This document shows, in pieces, positions 1 to 6,724 of a stretch of 22,193 nt of DNA; the stretch's first letter is position 1; every line of letters starts with the position of its first letter. Below the pieces are notes generated by a model. That model was given only the letters and a program-made list of their open reading frames with translations, was not told where the DNA came from and searched no databases. This DNA comes from Thermoanaerobacterales bacterium UBA4880 (GTDB lineage Bacteria > Bacillota > Thermoanaerobacteria > Thermoanaerobacterales > UBA4877): contig DHDI01000009.1 of the NCBI GenBank assembly GCA_002399285.1, forward strand, positions 10,121 through 32,313, in the 5' to 3' direction. Position numbers and translations under genes: made by a program.

Positions 1-47
1 TGCCTTGCACGATTTGTCACGGCCTGCCAGTTTGTCTACAACCTGGA

Positions 48-70
48 GCGGTTTTGAACCGCCTTTTTTT
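48..70 (+). terminator. Rho-independent terminator of an upstream gene
   Basis: A 6-bp stem (GCGGTT / AACCGC, loop TTG) is followed at once by seven T residues. It would end a plus-strand transcript that enters from before the window. It also separates that transcript from the secreted-protein gene starting at 160. Confidence 0.75.
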
Positions 71-159
71 ATTTGCGGAAATTATTTCTCTTGTATATAA
101 AGGTAAAAAATGGTAAATAATATGTACGAGGATAAATATTATATACAGGAGGGATTAAA

Positions 160-1224
160 ATGAGAATAAAAATAAAAAGTTTTGCCGTACTGTTGCTGAT
201 CTTCACTTTTATATGCACCTCGGCTTTTGCGGATGCTCCCGGACTCATATATAAAGAAAAATGCACCGGAGACGACGGCTATACATACCGCCTGCAGCGG
301 GTACATGACGGTATACCGGTACTGAACGAGGGCGTATATATTACGTTCGATAAAGAAGGCAATTTGATATATCTTTCAGATGATATAGGAGAGGGAGAGT
401 TTGAGAAGGCGGCGGCAAGTATAGATTTAAAGAGCGCCGTGAACAATATACCGCTTGAGATATTAAGGCCTCTTTACATTTATGACGGTAAGATATACAG
501 ATATGTATTTAAGCCGGCGGAATTTGCAGTGGACGCCCGCACCGGCGGGATCATTGCGGAAGGTAAAGACATGGCCGAAGTGGAAGGCGATTCTGACATC
601 GACTGGGAATACAAAGATGTGACCGGCGACTTGGAAAAAATACTTGGCCAGGCCGGTTACAGTTATAAGCAAAGTTTTTATAAGGAATTCAACGGGGCTG
701 CCGACGTCACCTACATATCCGGAAGCAAGAGCTTTGGATATATCAATTTGGCTATCCATGAGGACAAACCCATATACATTGCATTTTCTGCATTTAATGC
801 CGCGAGCGGCGGAGATGACGTTCAGGATGCCGGAGTGCAAAACGCGATAGACACGGCTGAGAGGTTGTACAGAGAGCTGGTGCCCAAAGGCAATATATCG
901 CAGATGAGCTGCCGGGATACGGAAAGGGATTACACAATAGATTTTGTGAGAACTCAGGACGGCGTACCTGTGGAGGATAACGGATTTTATGTGGCCATGT
1001 CGAAAGACGGCAATGTCAAGTCAATAAATTACCGGTGGGACCATACTGATTTTGAAAGGATCCCAAAGATCGATAAGGAAGGAATTCTGAGCAATTATAT
1101 AGAGGCCGCGCAGATAGGCCTGTATTATAAAAAGACAGGAAATAGGTATATACCCGTATATGCGGCTTCCAAAGATATCGATTATATCACTCCTCAGGGG
1201 ACTCCAAGCTTTCGCTCTCTTTGA
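160..1224 (+). CDS. Secreted YcdB/YcdC-repeat-like protein, possibly truncated at its C-terminus
   Basis: The 354-aa product starts with a signal peptide: basic MRIKIK, a hydrophobic core, and an AFA-D cleavage site near residue 24. It should act outside the membrane. Two similar modules follow, each with a 'DGIPV' element (RVHDGIPVLNEGVYITFDKEGN near 48-69 and RTQDGVPVEDNGFYVAMSKDGN near 265-286). This pattern fits the YcdB/YcdC (DUF4901) repeat family; the family call is from memory of the pattern. No enzymatic function is established for these proteins. The start has an AGGAGGG site 7-8 nt upstream. The last 12 codons are antisense to the end of the EamA gene. The tail after KDIDYI resembles no domain, so a longer ancestral C-terminus may have been lost. 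Confidence 0.75.
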   Translation: MRIKIKSFAVLLLIFTFICTSAFADAPGLIYKEKCTGDDGYTYRLQRVHDGIPVLNEGVYITFDKEGNLIYLSDDIGEGEFEKAAASIDLKSAVNNIPLEILRPLYIYDGKIYRYVFKPAEFAVDARTGGIIAEGKDMAEVEGDSDIDWEYKDVTGDLEKILGQAGYSYKQSFYKEFNGAADVTYISGSKSFGYINLAIHEDKPIYIAFSAFNAASGGDDVQDAGVQNAIDTAERLYRELVPKGNISQMSCRDTERDYTIDFVRTQDGVPVEDNGFYVAMSKDGNVKSINYRWDHTDFERIPKIDKEGILSNYIEAAQIGLYYKKTGNRYIPVYAASKDIDYITPQGTPSFRSL

Positions 1225-2080
1225 TCTGCTTGAAGGAAGCTATCTCCGAAACCAGCATGCCGATAATAATGAGTATACCGCCTGCTATACCCCTCGGGCC
1301 GATCTGCTCATCCAGAAAGAGCCAGGCGTAAAACGCGGAGAAGGCGGGCTCGCCGATGTATATCACGGCGGCGTGGGTGGGAGAAGTCATAAGCTGATAT
1401 TTGTTTTGGAGTACGAATGTAAAGGCAGTGGCCACTATGCCCGTTACAACGAGCTCGGCAATGATCCTGGGAGATGTGGGGATCGTCGGTTTGTCCATTA
1501 TGAAAGCCGTAACGGCAGAAAACAGGGTCACGAAAAACACCTGAAAAATGGCGAACGGCAGGGGCTCTACCATCTGCCCATATTTGGATATCGACACGAC
1601 CTGGGCTGCCATGCATATGGCGCACAGGAGCGTGAGAAAGTCCCCGAAATTGAATGAAAGAGTAATACCGGTGGTGAGAAGGAACAGGCCGGCCATGGCG
1701 GGGATTATTCCCAACAGGGACATGGGCTTGGGCTTGCTCTTCATGAATATTGCCTCCAGTACCGGCGTCAGCACCACATTAAAACCGGTGATGAACCCGG
1801 ATTTTGAAGCGGTCGTGTACTGCAGGCCGGCAGTCTGCAGTATATAGCCGAAGAAAGTAAATATGGATACGATAAACGCCAGATAAATTGTGTTTTTATC
1901 GGCGCGCAGTATGGTTCTTCCGAAGAACAGGATGAAAGTCAGCGAAGCCACAGAGAATCTGAACATTAAAAAAGATGGTGCCGGAATAACGCTTACGGCA
2001 TCTTTTACTATGATGAACGTAGATCCCCATATCATCGTGACTAAAATCAACATCAGATCGGCGAATAAATTTTTTTTCAT
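1187..2080 (-). CDS. EamA/DMT-superfamily transporter
   Basis: The 297-aa protein is very hydrophobic, with about ten membrane segments arranged as two EamA repeats. The first repeat starts with a typical MIWGSTFIIVKDAV element, and the second ends near GGILIIIGMLVSEI. The length is normal for drug/metabolite exporters, but the substrate cannot be read from sequence. A GGAGTGATG ribosome site precedes the ATG. The gene lies 51 bp downstream of the ABC permease gene on the same strand with no terminator visible, so it may be the last gene of that operon. Its 3' end overlaps the convergent secreted-protein gene by 38 bp, again with no terminator hairpin. Confidence 0.9.
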   Translation of the reverse strand: MKKNLFADLMLILVTMIWGSTFIIVKDAVSVIPAPSFLMFRFSVASLTFILFFGRTILRADKNTIYLAFIVSIFTFFGYILQTAGLQYTTASKSGFITGFNVVLTPVLEAIFMKSKPKPMSLLGIIPAMAGLFLLTTGITLSFNFGDFLTLLCAICMAAQVVSISKYGQMVEPLPFAIFQVFFVTLFSAVTAFIMDKPTIPTSPRIIAELVVTGIVATAFTFVLQNKYQLMTSPTHAAVIYIGEPAFSAFYAWLFLDEQIGPRGIAGGILIIIGMLVSEIASFKQIKESESLESPEE

Positions 2081-2131
2081 TTGTACATCACTCCATCAAA
2101 ATCCTTAAGTCTATTTTATTTTATCATTATG

Positions 2132-2953
2132 TCAGGCAAGTTTCCAGCGTAAGAAGAATTTTTCCAGATAGCATACGCCTATATACATCAAGGCGGCCAG
2201 TATGGATAGTATGAGCACGCTGGTCATGACCATATCCAGCTTGAATATCTGTCCGCCGTATACGATCAAAAATCCAAGTCCGGCTTTGGATACAAGAAAT
2301 TCCCCGGTTATCACGCCCACCCAGGATAATCCGATATTGATCTTCAAAGCGGATATTATAGTAGGTATACTGGAGGGAAATACAACTTTTTGAAGTATCT
2401 GAAACCGGTTTGCTCCAAATGTCTTTAAAAGCTTTATTTCGTCTTCATCCACCTCTTTAAACCCGTTCAGCACGCTTATTATCGTTACTATAATGGATAT
2501 AGCTAGAGCCATGGTTATTATGGCGGCCTCGCCGCTTCCCATCCATACTATGAATATCGGCCCCAATGCCGTCTTGGGCAGGCTGTTCAATACGACAAGA
2601 TAGGGGTCTAAGATGCGGCTTATATAATCGGACCACCACAGGACGATGGCTATCAGCGTACCCAGCACAGTGCCCAGGAGAAACCCTACTACGGTCTCGT
2701 ATACCGTCACATAGATATGATACATGAGGTTGCCGGTGTGGAGAAGTTGGATAAATGTGGCCCACATGCGGGACGGCTGACTGAGTATAAACGGATCTAT
2801 CCATTTCATATCGCCTGCCAGCTCCCACAATCCGAAAAAGGCCACGACGATCATTATCTGACATACTCTTACGGATACGTTTATCTGATGGACCTTTTTC
2901 AGATATGCCTGATGCTCTTTGGACATTCTTTCGGGAATCTCGGCTTCATACAT
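2132..2953 (-). CDS. ABC importer permease, SsuC/TauC/ThiX-type
   Basis: This is the membrane subunit of a binding-protein-dependent importer of the nitrate/sulfonate/thiamine-precursor group. It is a ~273-aa protein with about six membrane segments and the BPD_transp_1 ATPase-contact loop (EAA region around LLKTFGANRFQILQKVVFPSSIP). I chose the ATG at 2953 because an AAGGAG site lies 10 nt upstream and the start overlaps the ATPase stop by eight bases (ATGTATGA), implying translational coupling. An in-frame ATG nine codons earlier (2980) has a worse ribosome site. The substrate is unknown, because the group covers alkylsulfonates, taurine, HMP-type pyrimidines and riboflavin. No THI-box or FMN riboswitch is visible upstream of the operon. 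Confidence 0.88.
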   Translation of the reverse strand: MYEAEIPERMSKEHQAYLKKVHQINVSVRVCQIMIVVAFFGLWELAGDMKWIDPFILSQPSRMWATFIQLLHTGNLMYHIYVTVYETVVGFLLGTVLGTLIAIVLWWSDYISRILDPYLVVLNSLPKTALGPIFIVWMGSGEAAIITMALAISIIVTIISVLNGFKEVDEDEIKLLKTFGANRFQILQKVVFPSSIPTIISALKINIGLSWVGVITGEFLVSKAGLGFLIVYGGQIFKLDMVMTSVLILSILAALMYIGVCYLEKFFLRWKLA

Positions 2954-3689
2954 GTACGTCCAGCTCCTTCCATATTTCATTGAAGTAGTCCCGAAATTCC
3001 GGGGCTTTCCGGCGGTTTAACGGCCCCTGTTCTCCTGAGGTTTTTATTTCGTGAATACTTATGACGCGGCCCGGCCTCTTGGATAAAACCAATATCCTGT
3101 CGGACATGGAAATAGCCTCGGAGATATCGTGAGTAACAAAAAGGGCGGTCTTTTCTTCGTATTTAATGATCTTCCATACCTCATCCGCTATGGCTAGCCT
3201 GGTCTGATAGTCCAATGCCGAAAAGGGTTCGTCGAGCAGCAGTATATCCGGTTTGACAGCCAAAGTTCTTATAAGAGCCACTCTTTGTCTCATTCCGCCT
3301 GACAATTGGCTGGGATAGTGGTTTAAAAAATCTCCTAAACCGTACTTTCTCAGCATGTCTATCACATAATTTTTATTTTCCTCGGTAAGTTTTTTTTGTA
3401 TTTCCAAGCCTAAGACCGCATTCTGCAATATTGTCCGCCAGGCTAGAAGGTAATCCTTCTGCAGCATGTAGCTTACCTTTCCGCCGACATATATTTCTCC
3501 CGAAGATGGTTCCAGCAGCCCTGCAATCAGGGATAATACCGTGGACTTGCCGCATCCGCTTGGTCCCACTATGCCCAGAAGTTCTCCCTTATTTACGTCA
3601 AAGGAGATCTTGTCTATGGCTTTTGTTTCTCCGTCGATCGTATGGTAATTCATGGACACATCCTTTATGCTGACAATATAATCGTCCAT
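2946..3689 (-). CDS. ABC importer ATPase, SsuB/TauB/ThiZ-type
   Basis: The 247-aa nucleotide-binding subunit is complete. It has Walker A GPSGCGKST (about 42-50), a Q-loop in SYMLQKDYLLAWRT, the signature LSGGMRQRV (about 129-137), Walker B ILLLDEPFSALD and the H-loop in FVTHDISEA. The MLQKD-LL-WRT stretch is typical of ATPases that serve NMT1/THI5-like binding proteins. It would power uptake through the permease encoded immediately downstream, whose start it overlaps. A GGAAAGGGG ribosome site directly follows the large stem-loop that separates this gene from the lipoprotein gene. Confidence 0.93.
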   Translation of the reverse strand: MDDYIVSIKDVSMNYHTIDGETKAIDKISFDVNKGELLGIVGPSGCGKSTVLSLIAGLLEPSSGEIYVGGKVSYMLQKDYLLAWRTILQNAVLGLEIQKKLTEENKNYVIDMLRKYGLGDFLNHYPSQLSGGMRQRVALIRTLAVKPDILLLDEPFSALDYQTRLAIADEVWKIIKYEEKTALFVTHDISEAISMSDRILVLSKRPGRVISIHEIKTSGEQGPLNRRKAPEFRDYFNEIWKELDVHV

Positions 3690-3705
3690 CTATCTGCCCC
3701 TTTCC

Positions 3706-3746
3706 AAGTAGCTGCCTTTAAGGGAACCCCTTAAAGGCAGCTACTT
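3706..3746 (-). promoter_or_regulatory. 19-bp perfect stem-loop between the lipoprotein and ATPase genes
   Basis: AAGTAGCTGCCTTTAAGGG pairs perfectly with its complement across a 3-nt loop. The lipoprotein stop codon lies inside one arm, and the ATPase ribosome site begins just after the other. There is no T-run on the minus strand after the stem, so a classical terminator is unlikely. By analogy with other binding-protein operons, I infer a 3'-end stabiliser or processing site that keeps lipoprotein mRNA above ATPase/permease mRNA. Confidence 0.8.
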
Positions 3747-4751
3747 AACTGTCTCAACCGCTTTATCGGCAAACGTATTGTCAATTATCTTTGAAGAATC
3801 GATCTTTCCGCTCTTGAGTTCTCCCGATGTAACGATAAAATCCTGCATGTGGTCAAGGCCCTCTTTGCTCACCTGGGGCGTATACGGCCATGTATCCTGT
3901 TCCTTATAGCGCGTGACCACGGTCTCTATGAGATCGATGTCGGCATCGGGGAAGAAAGAAGATATGGCTTCGGCAATTTCCCGTGAGGAGTGTTCTTTTA
4001 CCCACAGCTGTCCCTTGTAGAGGGCATCCGTTATTTTTTGGATGGTATCCGGGTGCTTTTCTATATAGCTCTTTTTTGCCGCAAATGCGGTGTAAGGCAC
4101 CTCGCCGCCGGCAACTCCCAAAGACGCTATTACTTTACCCTCGCCTATCTTCTCCATGATGCTGCCCGTGGGCTCAAAGAGCGCTACATAATCCACATCC
4201 GGCTGGCTTTGAAAAGCTCCCGCCGTTGCCGTGAACTGCAGATTGGTTATGACATTGACATCCTTTCCCGGAGTCAGGCCGTGGTCTTTTAAGACCCATT
4301 CCAGAACCATCTCCGGCATGCCTCCCGGGCGTCCCCCTATGATGGTCTTACCCTTCAGGTTTTCCCATTGGAAATCCGGTTCCGACGTTCTGCCGACAAG
4401 GAATGAACCGTCTCTCTTGGTGACCTGGGCAAAATTTACCGCATAATCCTCGCGGCCCTGATTGTATACATATACGGTCGTTTCAGGTCCTTGCAAGCCA
4501 AAATCGGCCGTACCTGACAGTATGGCCGTCATGGCCTTGTCGGATCCCTGTGCCGTGGTTAGATCCAGTTCCAGACCCTCGTCTGCGAAGAACCCTTTGT
4601 TTATGGCTACATAGACCGGCGCATAGAATATGGAACGCACCGTTTCTATGTAATTTAGCTTAGTCAGTTTCGGCTGTGTGGAGCATCCTGCTGAAGAGAC
4701 TGCTATTATTGCTATAAGCGTGAATATCAGAATAAGCTGCTTGACCCGCAT
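3741..4751 (-). CDS. ABC substrate-binding lipoprotein, NMT1/THI5-like
   Basis: The 336-aa protein begins with a lipoprotein signal: a hydrophobic stretch ending in the lipobox SSAGC (Cys at about residue 23). It should be anchored outside the membrane. The mature part has the NMT1/THI5/SsuA-like fold elements: Y-APVYVAINKGFF near the start, GSDKAMTAILSGTADFG, then GLTPGKDVNVI and KHPDTIQKITDALYKG. These proteins capture sulfonates, thiamine-type pyrimidines or similar small molecules; the ligand here cannot be assigned. The start has a strong AGGAGGTG site. The ATPase and permease genes follow on the same strand after a long stem-loop. Confidence 0.9.
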   Translation of the reverse strand: MRVKQLILIFTLIAIIAVSSAGCSTQPKLTKLNYIETVRSIFYAPVYVAINKGFFADEGLELDLTTAQGSDKAMTAILSGTADFGLQGPETTVYVYNQGREDYAVNFAQVTKRDGSFLVGRTSEPDFQWENLKGKTIIGGRPGGMPEMVLEWVLKDHGLTPGKDVNVITNLQFTATAGAFQSQPDVDYVALFEPTGSIMEKIGEGKVIASLGVAGGEVPYTAFAAKKSYIEKHPDTIQKITDALYKGQLWVKEHSSREIAEAISSFFPDADIDLIETVVTRYKEQDTWPYTPQVSKEGLDHMQDFIVTSGELKSGKIDSSKIIDNTFADKAVETVK

Positions 4752-4885
4752 ATTTACACCTCCTAAAGGAAATCTATCAGTCTATTATATTCGCTGCCAT
4801 AAATTTGGTGATATCAAGCATACCGGCCGTGTGCAAATTTAAAACTTATGATATAATATACAGATAGAAATGGAGATGAAGCCAC
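4752..4885. promoter_or_regulatory. Divergent promoter region of the ABC operon and ykuK
   Basis: This spacer holds a TATAAT on the minus strand (4784-4789) for the lipoprotein operon and a TATAAT on the plus strand (4852-4857) for the ykuK gene. Neither has a convincing -35 at 16-18 bp, so both are inferred from the -10 alone. No riboswitch fold is recognisable in the short lipoprotein leader. Confidence 0.4.
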
Positions 4886-5365
4886 TTGAACTTTGTCAAT
4901 CCGACAAGAGGCAGAATAGATCTTGACGCGATGAGCAGAGACATCATAGACTTTATGGCAGAAGACACGGAAAGCAAATATACCTTGATCATAGGCACTG
5001 ATTCACAGCTGGGCAGAATGGTATGCTTTGTGACCGCAATCATTATATACCGCAATGGTAAGGGCGGAAGATTTTACTATAGAAGATTTTTTAATAAGAG
5101 AATTCCCTCTCTGAGGCAGAGGATATATATGGAGACAAGCTACAGTTTGGATATGGCCAACATACTTACGGAGAACCTAAATGTGGGCGGCATAGATAAT
5201 CTCAATGTGGAGATCCACATGGACGTGGGCAATAACGGCAAGACGAAGGAGATAATAAGGGAAGTGGTGAATCTCGTTATAGGCTGCGGATATATGGCTA
5301 AGATAAAGCCTGATTCATGCGGAGCCAGTAAAGTGGCGGACAAATATACCAAGTGCGCTATGTAA
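4886..5365 (+). CDS. ykuK: YkuK-like RNase H-fold protein (DUF458)
   Basis: The 159-aa protein matches the length and pattern of the Bacillus YkuK family, an RNase H-like fold of unknown role. It has IIGTDSQ near residues 36-42, where acidic metal ligands sit in the fold; an EIHMDVGNNGKT element near 107-118; and the conserved C-terminal KPDSCGASKVADKYTK. The start is a TTG with a GGAGATG site upstream; no better in-frame start is seen. It stands alone and converges on the rodZ-like gene through a shared terminator. The family is well conserved in Bacillota, but its substrate is not known. Confidence 0.87.
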   Translation: MNFVNPTRGRIDLDAMSRDIIDFMAEDTESKYTLIIGTDSQLGRMVCFVTAIIIYRNGKGGRFYYRRFFNKRIPSLRQRIYMETSYSLDMANILTENLNVGGIDNLNVEIHMDVGNNGKTKEIIREVVNLVIGCGYMAKIKPDSCGASKVADKYTKCAM

Positions 5366-5367
5366 AA

Positions 5368-5398
5368 AAACAGTCAGGGCGTTTGTCCCTGACTGTTT
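5368..5398. terminator. Bidirectional terminator between ykuK and rodZ
   Basis: AAACAGTCAGGG pairs perfectly with its complement around a 7-nt loop. The A-run on its left (5363-5370) provides the T-run for the minus-strand rodZ transcript. The last codons of rodZ lie inside the stem. On the plus strand only TTT follows, so termination of ykuK is probably weaker. Confidence 0.8.
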
Positions 5399-6132
5399 AC
5401 ATCTTCTAGTGTAAATTTTTTTGTTGTGGGACTTCCCGCACTTCCAATAGGAGGGAGTTCCTTGCCGTTTAATACGACCTCTGCATTGCCGGGATAACCA
5501 AGCCGCAGGGTGATCTCCTTTGCCTCCAAAGTCACTTCTTCGCCTGCACTGAATTTTTTCTCCTGGAGAACATTTCCATCCTCATCGACAGCTCTTATCC
5601 AGCAATCGCCACTGAATTTAATGACCATCGAAAGTTTGTCGGGAGTTTTCGGCTGATCCTCATTCGTTGGTGTCTGAGACGGCGGCTCGGGTGTCTTGCT
5701 CACGGGCGTTTGTGTCTGCGTCTTTGGCTCGGAAGGCGACGAGGGTACGTTCACATTTTTGTACGGATTCATATGAATGACTACGACGAACACTCCTATC
5801 AATACGACGACTGTAAGTACGGTAATAAGGGGTTTGAAATTTAGGTTCAAAGAATGCCTGGATACTTTTTCTCTTTCCCTGATGGTAGTTTTAGGAGTAG
5901 TATTGACGTCGTCCATAAATAATCTGACCATTTCACCGCCGTCTAAACCTAAATAGTCGGCGTATTTACGGATAATGCCTATTACATATATCCTGTCTGG
6001 AACTATACTGTAATTTTCCTCTTCTATTGCGTTCAAATATCGCGTCAATATATGGGTTTCCTGCGAAATCTCATCCAGCGTCAGGTTTTTGCTCTCTCTC
6101 GCCTCTTTTAAAACTTTACCTATGTTTTCCAA
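5374..6132 (-). CDS. rodZ: RodZ-like membrane-anchored HTH protein
   Basis: The protein of about 252 aa has an N-terminal Xre-type HTH (IGKVLKEARESKNLTLDEIS, first ~65 residues), a basic linker, one membrane segment near 100-121 (PLITVLTVVVLIGVFVVVI), a Pro/Thr/Gln-rich outside linker, and a C-terminal beta domain of the DUF4115 type (about 170-250). This layout is that of RodZ, which links MreB to the elongasome and helps set rod shape. I place the start at the TTG at 6132 because AGGTGGTGA ends 5 nt before it; the GTG at 6144 is part of that ribosome site. In many Bacillota rodZ lies near pgsA or cinA, but here it stands between ykuK and valS. Confidence 0.85.
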   Translation of the reverse strand: MENIGKVLKEARESKNLTLDEISQETHILTRYLNAIEEENYSIVPDRIYVIGIIRKYADYLGLDGGEMVRLFMDDVNTTPKTTIREREKVSRHSLNLNFKPLITVLTVVVLIGVFVVVIHMNPYKNVNVPSSPSEPKTQTQTPVSKTPEPPSQTPTNEDQPKTPDKLSMVIKFSGDCWIRAVDEDGNVLQEKKFSAGEEVTLEAKEITLRLGYPGNAEVVLNGKELPPIGSAGSPTTKKFTLEDVNSQGQTP

Positions 6133-6144
6133 AAGATTCACCAC

Positions 6145-6341
6145 CTAACCATACTCATGAATATTATATCACTAATTGACGAATGAAAAGTTAAATTTTT
6201 ATTAAGTATTTTTACCAAATGTGTTATAATCTAAATTAATGTGGCCTGGAACTACCTGCTCTATAAATAGACCGTACAAGTTGTTTTGGCATGGGCACTA
6301 TTCTTGACCGTACATACTGTATGAATGGATTTTAAAACTTA
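6145..6341. other. Gene-free stretch upstream of the valS leader
   Basis: No coding region is seen. A TATAAT on the minus strand (near 6163-6168) could serve rodZ. On the plus strand an extended -10 (TGTTATAAT, 6222-6230) could start a short transcript through a segment that holds GACCGTACA twice (6270-6278 and 6306-6314) and a small palindrome CATAC-T-GTATG (6313-6323). No known RNA family is recognised here. Confidence 0.35.
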
Positions 6342-6370
6342 TTGACAGTATTAAAATTTTATTATATTAT
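6342..6370 (+). promoter_or_regulatory. Promoter of the valS T-box transcript
   Basis: TTGACA (6342-6347) and TATTAT (6365-6370) are separated by exactly 17 bp in an AT-rich setting. Transcription would start near 6377, shortly before the T-box leader. Confidence 0.75.
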
Positions 6371-6408
6371 ATAACATAACATACGGATAATCTTTTAAAA
6401 ATAAATTT

Positions 6409-6632
6409 ATGAATGGCTATGAGGAAGAGGACTAACCGGAAACGCGATTTTCAGAGAGGACGGGCCGAAGGCTGAAAGCCTGTCTAAGTCGGACCGGCGA
6501 AGGTAGCTTCGGAGCCGACGGGCTGAAACAGCAGTAGGCCCGTACGGGGGTTCCCGTTATAAAGATGATTGCCCTTTATGGGAATTAAGGTGGTACAGCG
6601 GCTTTCCGCCCTTTTGGCGGACGGCCTTTTTT
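6409..6632 (+). promoter_or_regulatory. T-box leader controlling valS
   Basis: This leader senses uncharged tRNA and lets RNA polymerase read into valS. The T-box core AAGGTGGTACAGCG (6587-6600, usual form AAGGTGGTACCGCG) is clear. The Stem I distal part starts with AGAGAG followed by a GACGGGC / GCCTGTC stem. The terminator is a stem TCCGCC/GGCGGA extended by GGC/GCC and followed by T6 (6599-6632). The ligand is inferred to be tRNA-Val from the gene downstream. GTC at 6488-6490 is a candidate specifier, but I could not fold Stem I well enough to decide. Confidence 0.88.
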
Positions 6633-6724
6633 ATTTTATAAATTTCGGTATGGTGTGGAACATTTGCACATGCCATGCTTTATACACCGGATGGACAAAC
6701 TACTATGATAAAGGAGGAGATTTT

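Noticed and set aside
4752..4885. Thiamine or FMN riboswitch before the ABC operon
   Set aside because: The leader is too short and shows none of the conserved core strings, so the substrate cannot be inferred this way.
6569..6724. In-frame N-terminal extension of valS by 52 codons
   Set aside because: It starts inside the T-box leader and runs through its terminator. The ATG at 6725 has a strong ribosome site and matches ValRS N-termini.
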